NCBI GenBank assembly: GCA_963978905.1 | Contig: OZ022256.1 | Span: forward strand, 28,793,426 to 28,857,425 | Direction: 5' to 3' | DNA length: 64,000 bases | Origin: Trichostrongylus colubriformis | Lineage: Eukaryota > Nematoda > Chromadorea > Rhabditida > Trichostrongylidae | Part shown: piece after piece, positions 32,900-44,978 of the stretch | Layout: each line of letters opens with the position of its first letter | How positions within the stretch are numbered: position 1 is the stretch's first letter | Position numbers and translations under genes: made by a program | The notes under the pieces: model-generated | What the model was told of the DNA's origin: nothing | The model's input: only the letters and a program-made list of their open reading frames with translations | The model's database searches: none

Positions 32900-34044
32900 T
32901 ACGAGTGTTCAGTGTGTAGCTCTAACGAGTACAGCACCACTCCCCAGGCCGACACGCCATTCGATGAAATATGTAAGAGGCACCTTAACACCTCGCACGC
33001 AAGGAACTGGTTTGTGGGTTGTGCCCAGAAGTGGAAGGTTTTTTCAGCATCGCTAAAGTGTTGCATTCCATCTTTTCTACTCATGGGTTTTTTTTTTTTG
33101 GCGTGAAGGTGTCTGAACGTTCGATAGCCATGTTTCTGGGGTTGAGGCGATCGGTCGGATTTTCGCGCAGCTGCCTGCGGCGAGCGACGCGTCGAGTGCG
33201 GGTCGTTTGCAGCTTCATCTGTTCAAACAGCTGCAACAACAACATAGGCGAACTCCCAAAGCTCCAAACTGCAATCTTTGAAAATGCTTCACGGTACCAT
33301 CCCATTGCGCTTTGGGAGGAATTCCAAACGACTGCGGCAAGACTGACGGCGCCGCGAGTACAATGCCGTGAAACAAAAGTTTGACCAATGGATCCGCACC
33401 CTGTTTGTGGTTCAGATTTCGCATCACTACCGAACTGGTAGTGATGCGAAATCTGATGAAAAAATGTGATCCTCTATTTATGGTAGTTGGGAGTTGGCTG
33501 TCGATCTTGGCCTCTGACCAAACCCTACTCACTGTACCAAGCCGCGCCTCTAAAAAACGTATAAATAGGAAGTTGAAAGCTTTCTAGTAGTTCTTCGACA
33601 GCTCCTCACGTCCAGTCCTCATTTATCCTCTTATTACTCTTTTTCTATTTTGTTGTTGTTGCACATGAATCTTATAAAACCTTATCTTCTCACAGTTCTG
33701 AAAATCAAGTCTCGTCCAATCAGAAACTGATTGAAACCAAAGCTAAAATACCACTAGACTACCTAATCTCCTCGCGAGAATTTTACAGTAATGTGGGTGT
33801 GGGGAGGGGGGCACTTCTTATCTCGCTCAAATAGGGCTTATGTGAAAATATACGCTTGAATGTACAAATTGGTGATTGTGGAACGGTCTTGGATGAAGGA
33901 CGAAGGCGCATCAGTGAGTGGCTCCCTCTCCCCAATTATGTAGCACCCCGAACTTCTAGTATTCTCTGGTTGAGGATGTGAGGAAAATTGGTTGTGACTG
34001 AACTAATTCCTTCTAAAACACCATTACTCAAATTTTGGTGGCTT
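32900..34044. other. no gene recognised around the 33.4-kb stem-loop
   Basis: ORFs to 121 codons on both strands mirror each other around the stem-loop and have no recognised domain. Confidence 0.4.
33413..33455. repeat. perfect 19-bp stem-loop
   Basis: CAGATTTCGCATCACTACC and its perfect inverted copy separated by five bases. The similarity continues weakly outward, so it may be the centre of a larger decayed foldback of about 33370-33530. Confidence 0.85.
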
Positions 34045-34052
34045 CAGATTTT

Positions 34053-34823
34053 GGCACTATTCAACTATCCCCACCCCTTATGCCGCGAGTTGGTCAAAAA
34101 ACTAGTTTTCTCTGAAACTTTGCCTAGGGGGGGGAGGGGTAATTTGGTTTGCTGATTACGAATATGACATCCGTTTTTGCCGTTTGCGCCAAATTGGTGC
34201 AATTGACCATGTTGGTGCAACAACTCGTTTTCACCAAATTCGCTGAAACTTTGCCCAGGACGCTTATTTGGGGTGCTGATCACGAATATGACATCCGTTT
34301 GAGGCGCTAGCGTCGTTTAGTTCCATTGCAGTGCAAATATAGTAGGGGCACCACACTGTTCCCGCAAGTTTTGCCTAAGCCTTGAGGAGGAAGAAAACCT
34401 TTGGTTTCCTTTCAAGGCTTAGGCGAAAATATACACTTGAGTGTGCAATGATGACTGTAGGATAGTATCAAATGAAAGATGATAACGGAAATATGACGCT
34501 CTCCAGCTATATAAGCACCGTAGCAGAAATGAACATGACTGGCGCAATCTTGAAAGGCGCTGAAGACGGCGCTAGCCCTGAAAACCAATGTCATATACGT
34601 GATCAGCACCCCAAATAACCCCCCTAGGCAAAGTTTCAGCGAATTTGGTGAAAACGAGTTGCTGCACCAACATGGTGCAAATGCCCCAATTTGGCGCAAA
34701 CGGCAGAAACGGATGTCATATTCGTGATCAGCACCTCAAATAACCCTCCTGGGTGAAGTTCCAGCGAAATTTATTTTTTTGACCAACTTGCGTTATTTGG
34801 GGTGGGAATTGTTGAATAGTGCC
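34053..34823. mobile_element. foldback element (family E) with 8-bp target duplication
   Basis: 771 bp. Ends are GGCACTATTCAAC and its perfect inverse. Both are flanked by the same 8 bp, CAGATTTT (34045-34052 and 34824-34831). Arms of roughly 280 bp are inverted copies (GAATATGACATCCGTTT, AACTCGTTTTCACCAAATTCG). An 8-bp duplication fits hAT, P or Merlin-type elements; no transposase is present. Confidence 0.85.
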
Positions 34824-34831
34824 CAGATTTT

Positions 34832-35787
34832 TATTGATGCTTGAGCTAGGAATTAAAGGTGAAATCGTGAACGTGAGCAGTTGAATATGCATCCACTTGA
34901 TAATATCCTTCAGACTTCGGCTACATGACCTGTTTACCTATGTTAAAATTGTTTTTAGAATTTGTGCCTCATCGTTACCGCTGTCAGTAATCACACGGAT
35001 ACAATCGAGCAAATTAACCCAGTTCGAATGTTTTGCCGCACATCCGCTGCAGGGTGGGCGGGCCAACTTTGAGGGTGTGTAGGTGAGGCACTCGAATTGG
35101 TCTAGCGTGTCTTTCGAATGAGGTCATCGCGTCAACAAACTGGTCCACTGCGCGCGACAATCGCCTCTGCTTCGAACGTGCGTTAGTCGCACGTAGGCGC
35201 GTGGCTGTCGCCCATTCGCTGGACATGGTTCCAAAGAGTGTATCGTTGCACCTTTTTATGTGGCACTGAAACGCTGGTGTCGAATGAAGCACCTTCGCCT
35301 GAAAGCAGCTAGTATTGCGCTTCGTTGAACCTTTCGCTGTTATTGCGCTAGTTAGCGTGTCTTTATATCTCTACCTTTCTTTCACAGCTGGCAATCCGCT
35401 ATCGTGTGCATCCAAGCTGTCGCTTCTTCTGCGTCTGATATACGTGGGGAAAGGGTGGTTTCCCTGCTGTGCCTCACTTTTGGAGTTCATGACATCATAA
35501 TAAGACGGGCTGTATGGTCTTCCTACATCTTTGTTGGAGGTTGTATAAGTTTTTTCTTTTTCTTTCAGAATCAAAGTTTGAAGTTGCTATTTTGTGAAGG
35601 GGTCAATGTTTTTGCCACCATTGAGACTGATAATTGAAATATATTAATTTGAGTATTGTGCTGTTCCGGAGTCTCATGGATATCTGAATGTATGTTTCAC
35701 AATCCTGAATGAACAATTGTTGTGAAACATTCATATATTAATTTGTTTAAACTGACCTCATAGTGGGCAATGATCACAACTATTGCC
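34832..35787. other. no gene recognised
   Basis: Spacer between the two family E elements. ORFs to 92 codons, none recognisable. Confidence 0.4.
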
Positions 35788-37302
35788 TGCACCATTCAAC
35801 TATCAGACCCCAGATATTGCGAGTTGGTCAGAAAAGTAATCTTCGCTGGAACTTTGCCTATAGGGTTATTTGGGGTGCTGATCTCGAATGTAACGTCCGT
35901 TTTTAACATTGGCGTCACTTGGTGCAGTTGAACTAATTTGGTACAGCAATTTTTTCCATAAAGTTCATGTAATTTTCATTGGCTATATGTCGTAAGGACA
36001 GAAAAATCGCTCGACCGCGTGCGGCGTGTGACGATCGCGCACGAGTTGTCCAATTCCGATTTTAGCGAGTGTCAGTTGGTGTAGATCACTACACTCTCGA
36101 CCTGCACTCTTTTAGCGAGTATCAGTTGGTATAGATCACTGCACTTTCGACCTGCGCATCGGCCTTGATAAGTACGCAGTCGGCAAGCGATGACGACTTT
36201 GTTCCCGTTCAGAAGCCATGAAAATCATTATTTTCAGGCCACATAACGTTTTTGGTGTGCAAAAACAGTTCTGCAGCGATCTTCTGCCCCAAAAATGTCG
36301 TCATTCGTCATCAACAAAAGTCTCATCAAAATTGCGTGACTTCAATATCCACTGCAACCAACCTCGTCATTATAGTGGTGTTGCATTTAGGCACACTTCA
36401 GGCTGGACTTCTTCAAAACCACAAAATACTCTTCATTGGTACAATCGATTTATACCCTCAAATGTATATTTATCCTAAGCCTTACTTTCGGAAGGTAAGA
36501 GCCTCCACCAAACTGAAACATAAGCCAAAAACCTAGGTAAAAATAGCGCCGAACGCCGAGCTTAGTCTAGTGGCTCTGCGCCTTACTACATTAGCACATA
36601 AAAGTGTTAGGATAGAAAAAATAATAGAAAGATCATGATAGGTATAAACGGCTGATTCTACACAGAAGCAGAAGGCAGAAACGGGCGACTCTTGCGCGAA
36701 CGTCGAGGGCGCGACGCCGCATTGCGACTTTTCTGTCTTAACGACACCCCTTTTGTCATTTAGGGGCTATTCCGAGTCACGAATAAGACAAATCTTATTG
36801 TTGGCGCTATGTGGTTGAAGATGACGTTAGTCTTGTTCATTTGCGCTGTAATACTGCTGATGCAGGGGAGCGTCATCAGGTCGCTGTCTCCTATTACCTG
36901 AAACTATTCTACAATCACAAATTTGCTTACTCTAGGCGTAAATTTTCACCTAAGACTTAATGAGTAAGGAAAGGTTCTTCTTCTCCTCGAGGCTTGGGCA
37001 AAAACACTGAACACACAGAATCATTGCGTGAGCAGTGCGGTGACGCCATCGCCTCAAACAGATGCATTATTTGGGATAAGCATTCCAAATGATCATTGTT
37101 GACCTAGTTTCAGAAATTTTGGTTGAAACAAGCTGTATCATTAATCTCGTGCATGTGCACCAAACTGGTGAAGCAGCTTGTTTAAAAACGGATGTCATGT
37201 TTGTGATCAGCACTCCATAAAGCCCTTGTGGGCGAAATTTCACCGAAAATTATTTTTCTGACCCAATCGCAGATTATGGGCTAAAGATAGTTGGATAGTG
37301 CC
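35788..37302. mobile_element. longer family E element with decayed ends
   Basis: About 1.5 kb. The left end (TGCACCATTCAACTATC, then TTGCGAGTTGGTCAGAAAA) and the right end (inverted GGGCACTATCCAACTATC, then TTGGGTCAGAAAAATAA) match the termini of the element at 34053. The 8-bp flanks no longer agree. The interior is not simply foldback and contains a 50-bp direct duplication at 36061-36160. Two overlapping plus-strand ORFs of 86-94 codons at 36218-36536 have no recognised domain. Confidence 0.65.
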
Positions 37303-39428
37303 CTAATTATCAGCTCTTCTCCATCCATTAGTGATCGTTTGTTCCAAATCGTCCTCATCGCTAGAATGGTCGGGGCGTTCACAAAATCTCTAGCACCGGC
37401 TGCCGTATTTACGTACCATTGGCAGGTAGCGTAACCTAAAGCCTAGTTATAATCGTCTTGGAGCTGATGGGGTGGCTGTTCACTTCATCACTGCTTAACG
37501 TGTGATATTCCCCGCCTTAATCATTATCACGTGGAAAATTTTATGGTGCTCATGTAGTATTTAGGGGAAGCACTTCAGTCCTCTTGCTATGGCCTTGCTG
37601 GGTGCTCTATAATTGAGCTTGAAGCAACAAGCAATGAAGTGATTGAAAACAGTGCCATTTTGTAGAGCTGAAGAGACCATATGCAACATGTATATATGTA
37701 TATGCCTTGAACTCGATGGTAGACAAAGCAGAGGAAATAGCGAAAGTGAAAAATTTGACTTCATATTACTCCATCAAGACCTTATAACTACTAAACAATC
37801 ACAGACTCAAAAAAAGTAATACCATCTGTGGAGCGGAAGAAGCTCCATCGAATGCATCCATGACTTTCAGCAAAAGATGGAGAGATTTTGTAAAACACAC
37901 GGAGTCAAACGGCTCGAATTTTCTGCACAACCTAATATTTGCTCTTGTAGGTTGCTGTACGGTGTCATAAAAAAACAGGGAAGACTTTCCCGCCAAACTG
38001 ATACAGATGTATGCTTAGGTAGGCACATCTACTCGTCACTCGCCTACACCTACGATCGCTTGCATCGTCCTAAGATGTGCTGTTGCAGTACATCTGGATT
38101 CATATTCGTCAGCATCTAACTTATGAGTGTAATCTATGACACTCAGCGAACGAACATTGTCAAAATGTTTGCGCATCGACAGACGTATCAGAAAAGCCTT
38201 CAAGCTCCGTTCCCTAAGCCTCATGAAGACAACCACAGCCGCAAAACACAGATTTGAAGTGATTGTCGGTTTTTGGGAACTATCCCTATGCCAGTACTCG
38301 ACGTGCATTACGTATGTACTGCTCTGAGGGTGTCGTAAGTCGCACTCTCGAATTTGTGGTTGAGTCAAACAGCTAGAAGGAACATTCCCACAAAAAGCAC
38401 GGCGTTGGTATGACACGGCATGTGTGGATCAGCCAAAAAACAAGAAAGCGTCAATGCTCACGTACTGGGAAGTAACAAAATGTAGTGATGCTGTGCCGAA
38501 AAAGGCTGTGGCCTCTTTCTAGTACGCTCACATGTGGCGGAGTTCATGAAGGAAATGACAGTGAGTCGTGAACTGACAGCCGTGAACACTCCAAACAAAG
38601 CTTGGTCATCCACTGCATCGACGGCAGTACAGTTTCGGGAGGGAGGGATTCATCTGCAAGTCGATGGATGACGGCTGAAGACGATGTGGTAATAATTTGG
38701 TGGCTGAAGGTCATATAGCAACAAGTGGCGCCATTTCCAACGACATCATCCAGGACCACGGAATAATTTCGCTGAGGTCAAGCAGGCCTAGCATTTTCGG
38801 AGCCATCGGATTCACTATCCTTCCCTAGGAAAATAAAGTGAAAAGTCTGATTTTATATAGTTGCCCTACGGACGTTATCGTATTATATAAGTCTATGTAT
38901 AAGTCTATCGATGGAAATGCAACCACGTGGAGTGCGTAGCTGTTCTCGGAATTGGATACATGCTTTATCCACCATCCTTCGATCACAGATTATGACTGTG
39001 AAGGAGCTCAGCATGTTCAACTCAGTCGACATCATGCATATGTGCGCTTTGGCGGCCGCGTGGGACTATTCAGCCCCCATGTACGCTGCGACCATTTAAT
39101 GGCTACTTTCTTTTTCTTTGTGCCTACTGCATAAGATTTGTTGGTCACCCTATGCGAAGGGCTTATATGAATCAGCAAGCGCCTGGAGTCAATAAAAAAG
39201 TTTACACTCACAATAGTATGGGGGAGTGGGGGGGGGGGGGAGCAGGTAGCATATGAACCTTTCTCAGAGTAACCAACAATAGACTGCGAAGATAGAAAAA
39301 AAGAATATTATCTTTATTCGTAGAAGTAAAAAAGTAAATTAGGATGCAAGCTGCAGAGAAAAGAGTAAAAAGCAAGGTCAACAACCTCATTCCAATTTTA
39401 GGTGAATGACAAATGATAAGGCAAAATA
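37303..39428. other. no gene recognised; mono-G run at 39228-39240
   Basis: ORFs to 126 codons on both strands, none with a recognisable domain or splice context. A run of 13 G is at 39228-39240. Confidence 0.4.
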
Positions 39429-40255
39429 TCAGGTTGTACCAAAAGTCTTGTAGGATTTTTCCAAAAACATCAGTAACTCGTGTTCACTCCGAGACAGATC
39501 TAGGCGGTTCAGAAATATGGTAACTTTCTCTAAGCTTTTTACCAAAATATATATTGACCAGCCAGACTCCGTGAAGAAACATGCAATGCGCGTAGTCGAT
39601 ACCCACCAAACACGCGGTGTCTTTTATTATGAGTAGTCTCGCGGTACCAACGCGACGGAAGCGTATGTGTGAGCTACGAGACCGTGCGCTGCTGGTTCAT
39701 CAGCTTCAGCAACGGCGATATTGATATAGAGGACAAATCACGCTCAGGACTGTTTACTTCTTGGACGTGAAAGGTATGCCTCTCCACAAGGAGCTGATAC
39801 AAGGCGGGACAGTCGCCGGTGCCGTATACACCCGCCAGCCTCAGCATCTCACCATCGCTGTCGGAGAAAAGCGCCGGATAAGGTCTGCGGTCACCTTCCC
39901 TCATGGCGACCCTCGCTGCCACGTCGCGGAAAGTAGCCAGGCTAAGTTACAGGAGCGGCTGGAATGTTCTGCTCCACCCGCCTACTCTCCAGACATTGCA
40001 CTTTCTGACCATCACCTTATCAATCCTCTGAAATTCTTCCTGGCTAAAAGGAAATCCCCTGCTTATGACTTGTCGGCAGAGGCGATCGCTAACTTCTTCG
40101 ACTCTCAGAAGCCAGAGTTTTGGGAGAATCACGATCTACCTATGTGGTGGCACGATAACAATGGTGAATACGTCGTTGCCTATTTGTCGTTTGTTGAAAG
40201 AAGTAATAATGAGAAAATCATCGAAAAATCCTACAAGACTTTTGGTACAACCTAA
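39429..40255 (+). mobile_element. internally deleted mariner (827 bp)
   Basis: Ends are near-perfect inverted repeats of about 30 bp (TCAGGTTGTACCAAAAGTCT on the left; inverse of AGACTTTTGGTACAACCTAA on the right), each flanked by TA (39427-39428, 40256-40257). The plus strand gives a helix-turn-helix remnant near 39665-39745 (CWFISFSNGDIDIEDKSRSG) and then the transposase C-terminus at 39761-40255 (AKLQERLECSAPPAYSPDIA, LSDHH), ending at TAA inside the right terminus. The central catalytic region is missing, so it is non-autonomous. Confidence 0.85.
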
Positions 40256-40515
40256 TATTTCTCGTTTACCGTTTTTTATGAAAGTTGTCATAACCTTGAG
40301 GTTACTATTTCCCGTGATTGTATAAGTGAAGAGCATCATCATATAAGTTTCCAAATCAAGTACGTTGAAAATCGAGTTCAATTCACCTGGAGGTATTATT
40401 GGCGCACATATTCTACCCCGAAGTTCCTAAGCTTATGAGCTATGACAATGCTTTCCATTCCGCCTTCATACCCTTATCGGATGAATGCTTTGAGCGTCAG
40501 ACCCACTACCAGGTA

Positions 40516-40689
40516 CAGTCCATTTCCCAAAAACTGAGTAGGCGTGTCCTACGGACTTGTATAAACGTGTATCAAACTCTCTCAATTCTCTCACCCCGCC
40601 ACACACCCTCACTCTCGCCACGTACTCTCACTCTCGCCATTCACCCAAGTTCGAAGGACACGCCCAATCAATTTTCGGGAGATGGACTA
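40516..40689. mobile_element. MITE family B copy
   Basis: 174 bp, ends CAGTCCATTTCCCAAAAACT and the inverse of ...TTTTCGGGAGATGGACTA, TA on both sides (40514-40515, 40690-40691). The interior holds CACTCTCGCCA repeats. Confidence 0.85.
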
Positions 40690-40739
40690 TAGCCATGAGG
40701 TCGCTGTTAAAATTCTTCGGTTTTCGACCTCCAATTTCA

Positions 40740-41100
40740 AATACATATCTCGGCTCATTCAAAATTTTATCAGCTCAGCTCAGAACCAGGGAAGTCAATA
40801 ATTTTTTTGGGACAAGATAGAGATATTCTTATTGCGGCTGCCCAAGACCGGAGATCTCGAAGCATGAATTGGTTGAAGATCGCTTGAGCGCGTTGGGTTT
40901 GGAGCGTTCTTCCTATAGAAGGTGTTCAGACGCTTGAAGAAGTGGTGATCGATGAGGCCAGGTCAGATGAGTATGGATTCCGCAAAGTTTCGCATCCCGC
41001 TCACTCAACTTTTCGGGGTTTTTGTGCAACATGGGGCCATGCATTATCGCGAATCGTATTAGCCAGTACCAAGCTTATAAACTGCAGTTGGGATGCATCT
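40740..41100 (-). mobile_element. mariner transposase C-terminal relic
   Basis: The minus strand in shifting frames reads CGIHTHL/PYSSDLAS, then DHHFFKRLNTFYRKN, then FNQFMLRDLRSWAA...PKKIIDFPGS. The order corresponds to SPDLxPTDYHFFKxL and the KCIDxxGSYF end of mariner transposases. Ends not found. Weak but ordered similarity. Confidence 0.45.
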
Positions 41101-41272
41101 GGCGAGCTCCTCACAGTACTATTAAGTACCCTAAAATCCCATAGATAAGAGCGGTTCAGTTTACCGGTAAAAAATTTCTTAAAAATTCTTTAAATCCTTC
41201 AAAAAATTCCTGAAAATTGGCATTGGTTTAAGTTTCTCTCCAGCAGCAGTCACTCCCAATGCAACAGTGAAA

Positions 41273-42158
41273 TTAGATTTCCCATTGCCGGTTTTCGCAA
41301 TTTCAACTTTGGGAGATCATAACTAACCTCAGACTGCATCTTTTCTCACAGAATAGGCACCATTTGATTCGCTACGCTTCTCGCAACATTACGCATGCCT
41401 CATTCTCATTTTGCTAAAGGGCTGAAGATTTATATTGCGCGAAATAAAAAAAAGTCGACTTCAAATCACCATTCTTTCCGAACACACTGCTGCTGAAGAA
41501 GCTGTCCAGATGTTCGGGAAAGTGGGGCCTAGTTCGCTAGATCTAGTGAATATGACATACGATTAATGGCTTCAGCCTTCAACTGCTTTAACTACTGGAA
41601 AAGGATTTGTGGAAAATGCGCTTGCGCATAGCTGCTTTGAGGGGTCCCTCAGCACCCGTTTTTTTGGGTTTTTTCAAATCGAGGCCAATTGAGGTGGTCA
41701 ACTATGTTCGTTTGTTGAGGGCCAATACTTGTTAATATCACCTGCAAGTATGAACGCTCATCGCTTTCTGACGTTTCAGTTAAAGCTATTTGATCAATTG
41801 AAAATACAAGCAACTCGTTCTCATTTCTGCACTCCTGAAACCAGGGACAAAGTGGTCATTGCAATGCTTCACCCCCTCCTTTTGCAGCACCCCATTTGTG
41901 GTCACTTTCGCTGGGACTCAGCTAAACAAGAACTCGTAAAGTGAAGTCATCAAAAAAGTGCCGTTTTCGCAGAACTTCAAAATCTCTCTAATGATTCGAA
42001 AACCTTGTGGCATTCCAAATAAAACATATATTTAGAAAGAGCAATTTTTTGTCTATCTAAGGTGCACAATAGGTAAGCTGATTAACGTTGACGCGCTCTG
42101 AGACTCAAATTTATCTTGTGAATGCGAAAAACCGGCCAGAACTTTCCTTACAACCTAA
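41273..42158. mobile_element. mariner-derived element (family A), complete but diverged
   Basis: 886 bp. The right end is the inverse of TTAGGTTGTAAGGAAAGTTC with TA at 42159-42160; the left end is decayed (TTAGATTTCCCATTGCCGG). Colinear with 8721-9575 along its whole length (AAAAAAGTCGAC, GATGTTCGGGAAAGTGGGG, GGAAAATGCGCTTGCGCATAGCTGC). The minus strand keeps fragments of a mariner C-terminus. A 71-codon plus-strand ORF is not conserved between copies. Confidence 0.75.
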
Positions 42159-42738
42159 TAAAAAATAGCAGTAGAAAAAGTATAGAAAACAGTTAGAATA
42201 AAGGTGTGATTGTAAGCTATTATTGCGATAATATGAGCACACAGTGCCAAAAAAACGTATACGAACGTCTGTTTCCATCTTCTAGCACAAACCGCTCTTA
42301 CCTAAGGGATTTTAAGGTAGTTTTGTCGAATACAAGGCTATGGTGGATTAAAAGCCGTAGACCACCATACCGCCGCCGTGCTGACGAAGCTGACCACTAC
42401 GAGCTTCATCTTTGTACTACTTGTGCGAATGGTCGTCTACTATTTACACAGTCCTATCCGGTTTGAAATGGCTCATCTGTGAGCCGAAAAAGAATTCACT
42501 GGAATGCAAGAACTTTGAGAATGGCCTGACACCAACAGTGGCGGTTTAATACCGAGATGCTTTGCATTCTTCATTCTATTCAAGTAGCTACCAACTAAGA
42601 ACCTTGATTTGCTTGCATGCGGGCTATTTATTGGGTGGCAACACATTTGAACCAAATAAAAGTCATGTGTCCATTCCGTAAATATGCTCTCATTTGGTGC
42701 TTGTTGCATACATCTCGTTATGGGCATCTTTAATAGAT
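42159..42738. other. no gene recognised
   Basis: ORFs of 86-89 codons on opposite strands, no motif. Confidence 0.4.
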
Positions 42739-44757
42739 GCAACCCGCTATTAATTCATAGTTAATCGGCATCAGAAAACGGAAACCCCATGGTTTTTCCG
42801 TCTTTTTGCTAAAACTTTCTCCAGAGTTTACCAAATAATTGAGAAGAGTACCACTAGAAAGCTCTGCTCAAGACTAATGTAACAGTCTGTGGAACTTTTA
42901 CTTTTTCCCCTCTCCTTCGGCATAATTTTCGATTTTTTTTTTTGCAAATTTTGCCTCAGTGTACCACGAGCGATTCTCATCGATGCTGCGGAGCCGCAAA
43001 CCCTTCATTTTGATTATTACTTTCAAAACAAAAGCTTTACATCCGAAGATACCCTTGTATTCGAGGAGTACATGAACCCTTGATCATTTTGGTATTTCCT
43101 GTTAGGATTCAGTAGCGTTGAACTGCGAAATTATATTTGAGAAATTTTTCCAAGTTCGGAATGTGTTCATAGCTTCGCATTTAAGAGGAACACGTTACCA
43201 CAAATGCATAAAGCCGCATTCATACTTTTCGGTGCCGACGGTAGGGTGTGGGCGCGTGTCTCGACACCTCCGCCTGTGCCATCCTGTCTCGTTGTCTGTG
43301 TCATCACTGCGTCTCCCTCGTGCAACTCTGCCTCGCTGCTTGTGAACCCTGCCGGTGCAAAGTATAAATGTAGCCTAAGGAAGTAGTGATGGCTCATTCT
43401 GCTAGTTACGAAATACCTTTTCATGGTGAGTAGTACAGTTGTTTTCGAATCAAATAATCGACGACGGTATTAAAACATAATCTCGTCAAAGTCCAGCTTC
43501 GACCACTTGTGTCTACCAGGATAGACACGCTTTACGAAGAGAAAGTCTCGTTAATGCTTCATGCGCTATGGATATTATTCAGACTTTGTCGTGTCGAAGT
43601 AAGAAATGTGTGTTCTTTTGAAAATGCATGTTGTTGAATCGAAATTTTATAGACCATTTCCAACAGCGCACCATCAAATATTGTGGAGTGGCCAACCAAG
43701 TGTGTGGCTCTCCACATTGTTTCGACTCGATTTCCGCGCTATTTGACTGCCGACCTAAGTCGGCCCCTGCTATCGATCTCATTAGCCCAGCACGGGACTG
43801 GCTGCGAACCTCACACAAGAGGTATACTAAAGATATGTTGCCTGCATAAGGAAAGACGCAGCGCGTTTTAGAGCAAGGGGGAGAGATTTGTTCAACTCTG
43901 GAATCTTTTGATGAAGCTAACGTGTCCCTTCGATAGGATGTTATCTGTGAATCAGCAATCAGAGTCACACACGTAGTTGGCAACTCCACGATATTCGATG
44001 GTGCGCTGCTGGGAATGATTCACAAAATTTTGATTCAACAGCAACGTCCATTTTCATTGTGAACACACTTTTTTACTTTGAAACGACAAAATCTGAATAA
44101 TATCCATAGCGCATGAAGCATTAACGAGGCTTTTCCTTTCAAAGAGTGTGTCTATCCTGGTAGTCACAAGTGGTCGAAGCTGGACTTTGACGAGATTGTA
44201 TTTCTAATACTGTCCGTGGTCGATTCAAAAAATCAACTGTACTACTCACCATGAAAAAGCATTTCGTAAACTAGCAGAATATGCCATCTCTACTTCCTTA
44301 TGCATTTGTAGTTCCTTTTGAAATGCAAAGCTATGAACACATTCCAAACTTGGAAAAAAATTCTCAAATATAATTTTCGCTTCAGTGCTGCTGAATGCTA
44401 ACGAGGGATACCAATATGATCAAGGGTTCATGTCTTACGGATACAAGAGTATTTCCGGATGTGAAGCTTCTGTTTTGAAAGTAATAATCAGAGTGTAGGG
44501 TTTACGACTCCGCAGCATGAACGATAATTGCCCGTTGTACATGAGGGAGAAGTTGCAAAAAAAACTAGGAAATTATGCCGAAGGAGAGGAGAAAAGCGAC
44601 CATTCCTTAGACTCTCACATTCGTCTCGATCAGGGCTTTCTAGTAGTACTCTTTTCAAATTATTTGGAAAGCTCTGAAGAAAGTTATTGCAAAAAGACGA
44701 GAAATCATGAGGTTTTCAATTTTTGGTGTTGATTAGCCATGAATCAGCAGCGGTATT
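42739..44757. mobile_element. 2-kb foldback element (family F)
   Basis: Left arm about 42739-43710 and right arm about 43955-44757 are inverted copies along their whole length (matching blocks include CTCCTCTCCTTCGGCATAATTT, ATGCTGCGGAG, TGAACCCTTGATCAT, TCCAGCTTCGACCACTTGTG, GCGCACCATC.AATAT). The loop is about 245 bp. The left arm is longer because it contains the MITE at 43212-43375. No transposase is recognised; small ORFs in both arms are not conserved. Target duplication not determined. Confidence 0.8.
43212..43375. mobile_element. Harbinger-like MITE nested in the family F foldback
   Basis: 164 bp with inverted ends (AGCCGCATTCATACTTTTCG; inverse of CAAAGTATAAATGTAGCC), flanked by TAA on both sides (43209-43211 and 43376-43378). 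The right arm of the foldback has the same site uninterrupted (single TTA at 44298-44300 on the plus strand), proving insertion with a 3-bp duplication as in PIF/Harbinger elements. Confidence 0.9.
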
Positions 44758-44760
44758 GTA

Positions 44761-44976
44761 TGGGTGACGGTTGGGACACACGAATCTAGGCCGCCACCCT
44801 GTGACAGCCTGTGGCCTTTGCCCTGTGGCATAAATAATTCAGACAATTTGACTATACAGCGGAACAGACTTGCAAGGAGGACACGATTTACATGAACAAA
44901 TTGTGTGAATTATCCATGTCACAGGGCAAAGGTCACAGGGTCACGGCCTAGATTCGTGTGTCCCAACCTACACCCG
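44761..44976. mobile_element. foldback MITE (family G)
   Basis: 216 bp, arms about 80 bp in inverted orientation (GGTTGGGACACACGAATCTAG; CCCTGTGAC, CTTTGCCCTGTG), TA on both flanks (44759-44760, 44977-44978). It directly abuts the right end of the 2-kb foldback. Confidence 0.85.
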
Positions 44977-44978
44977 TA

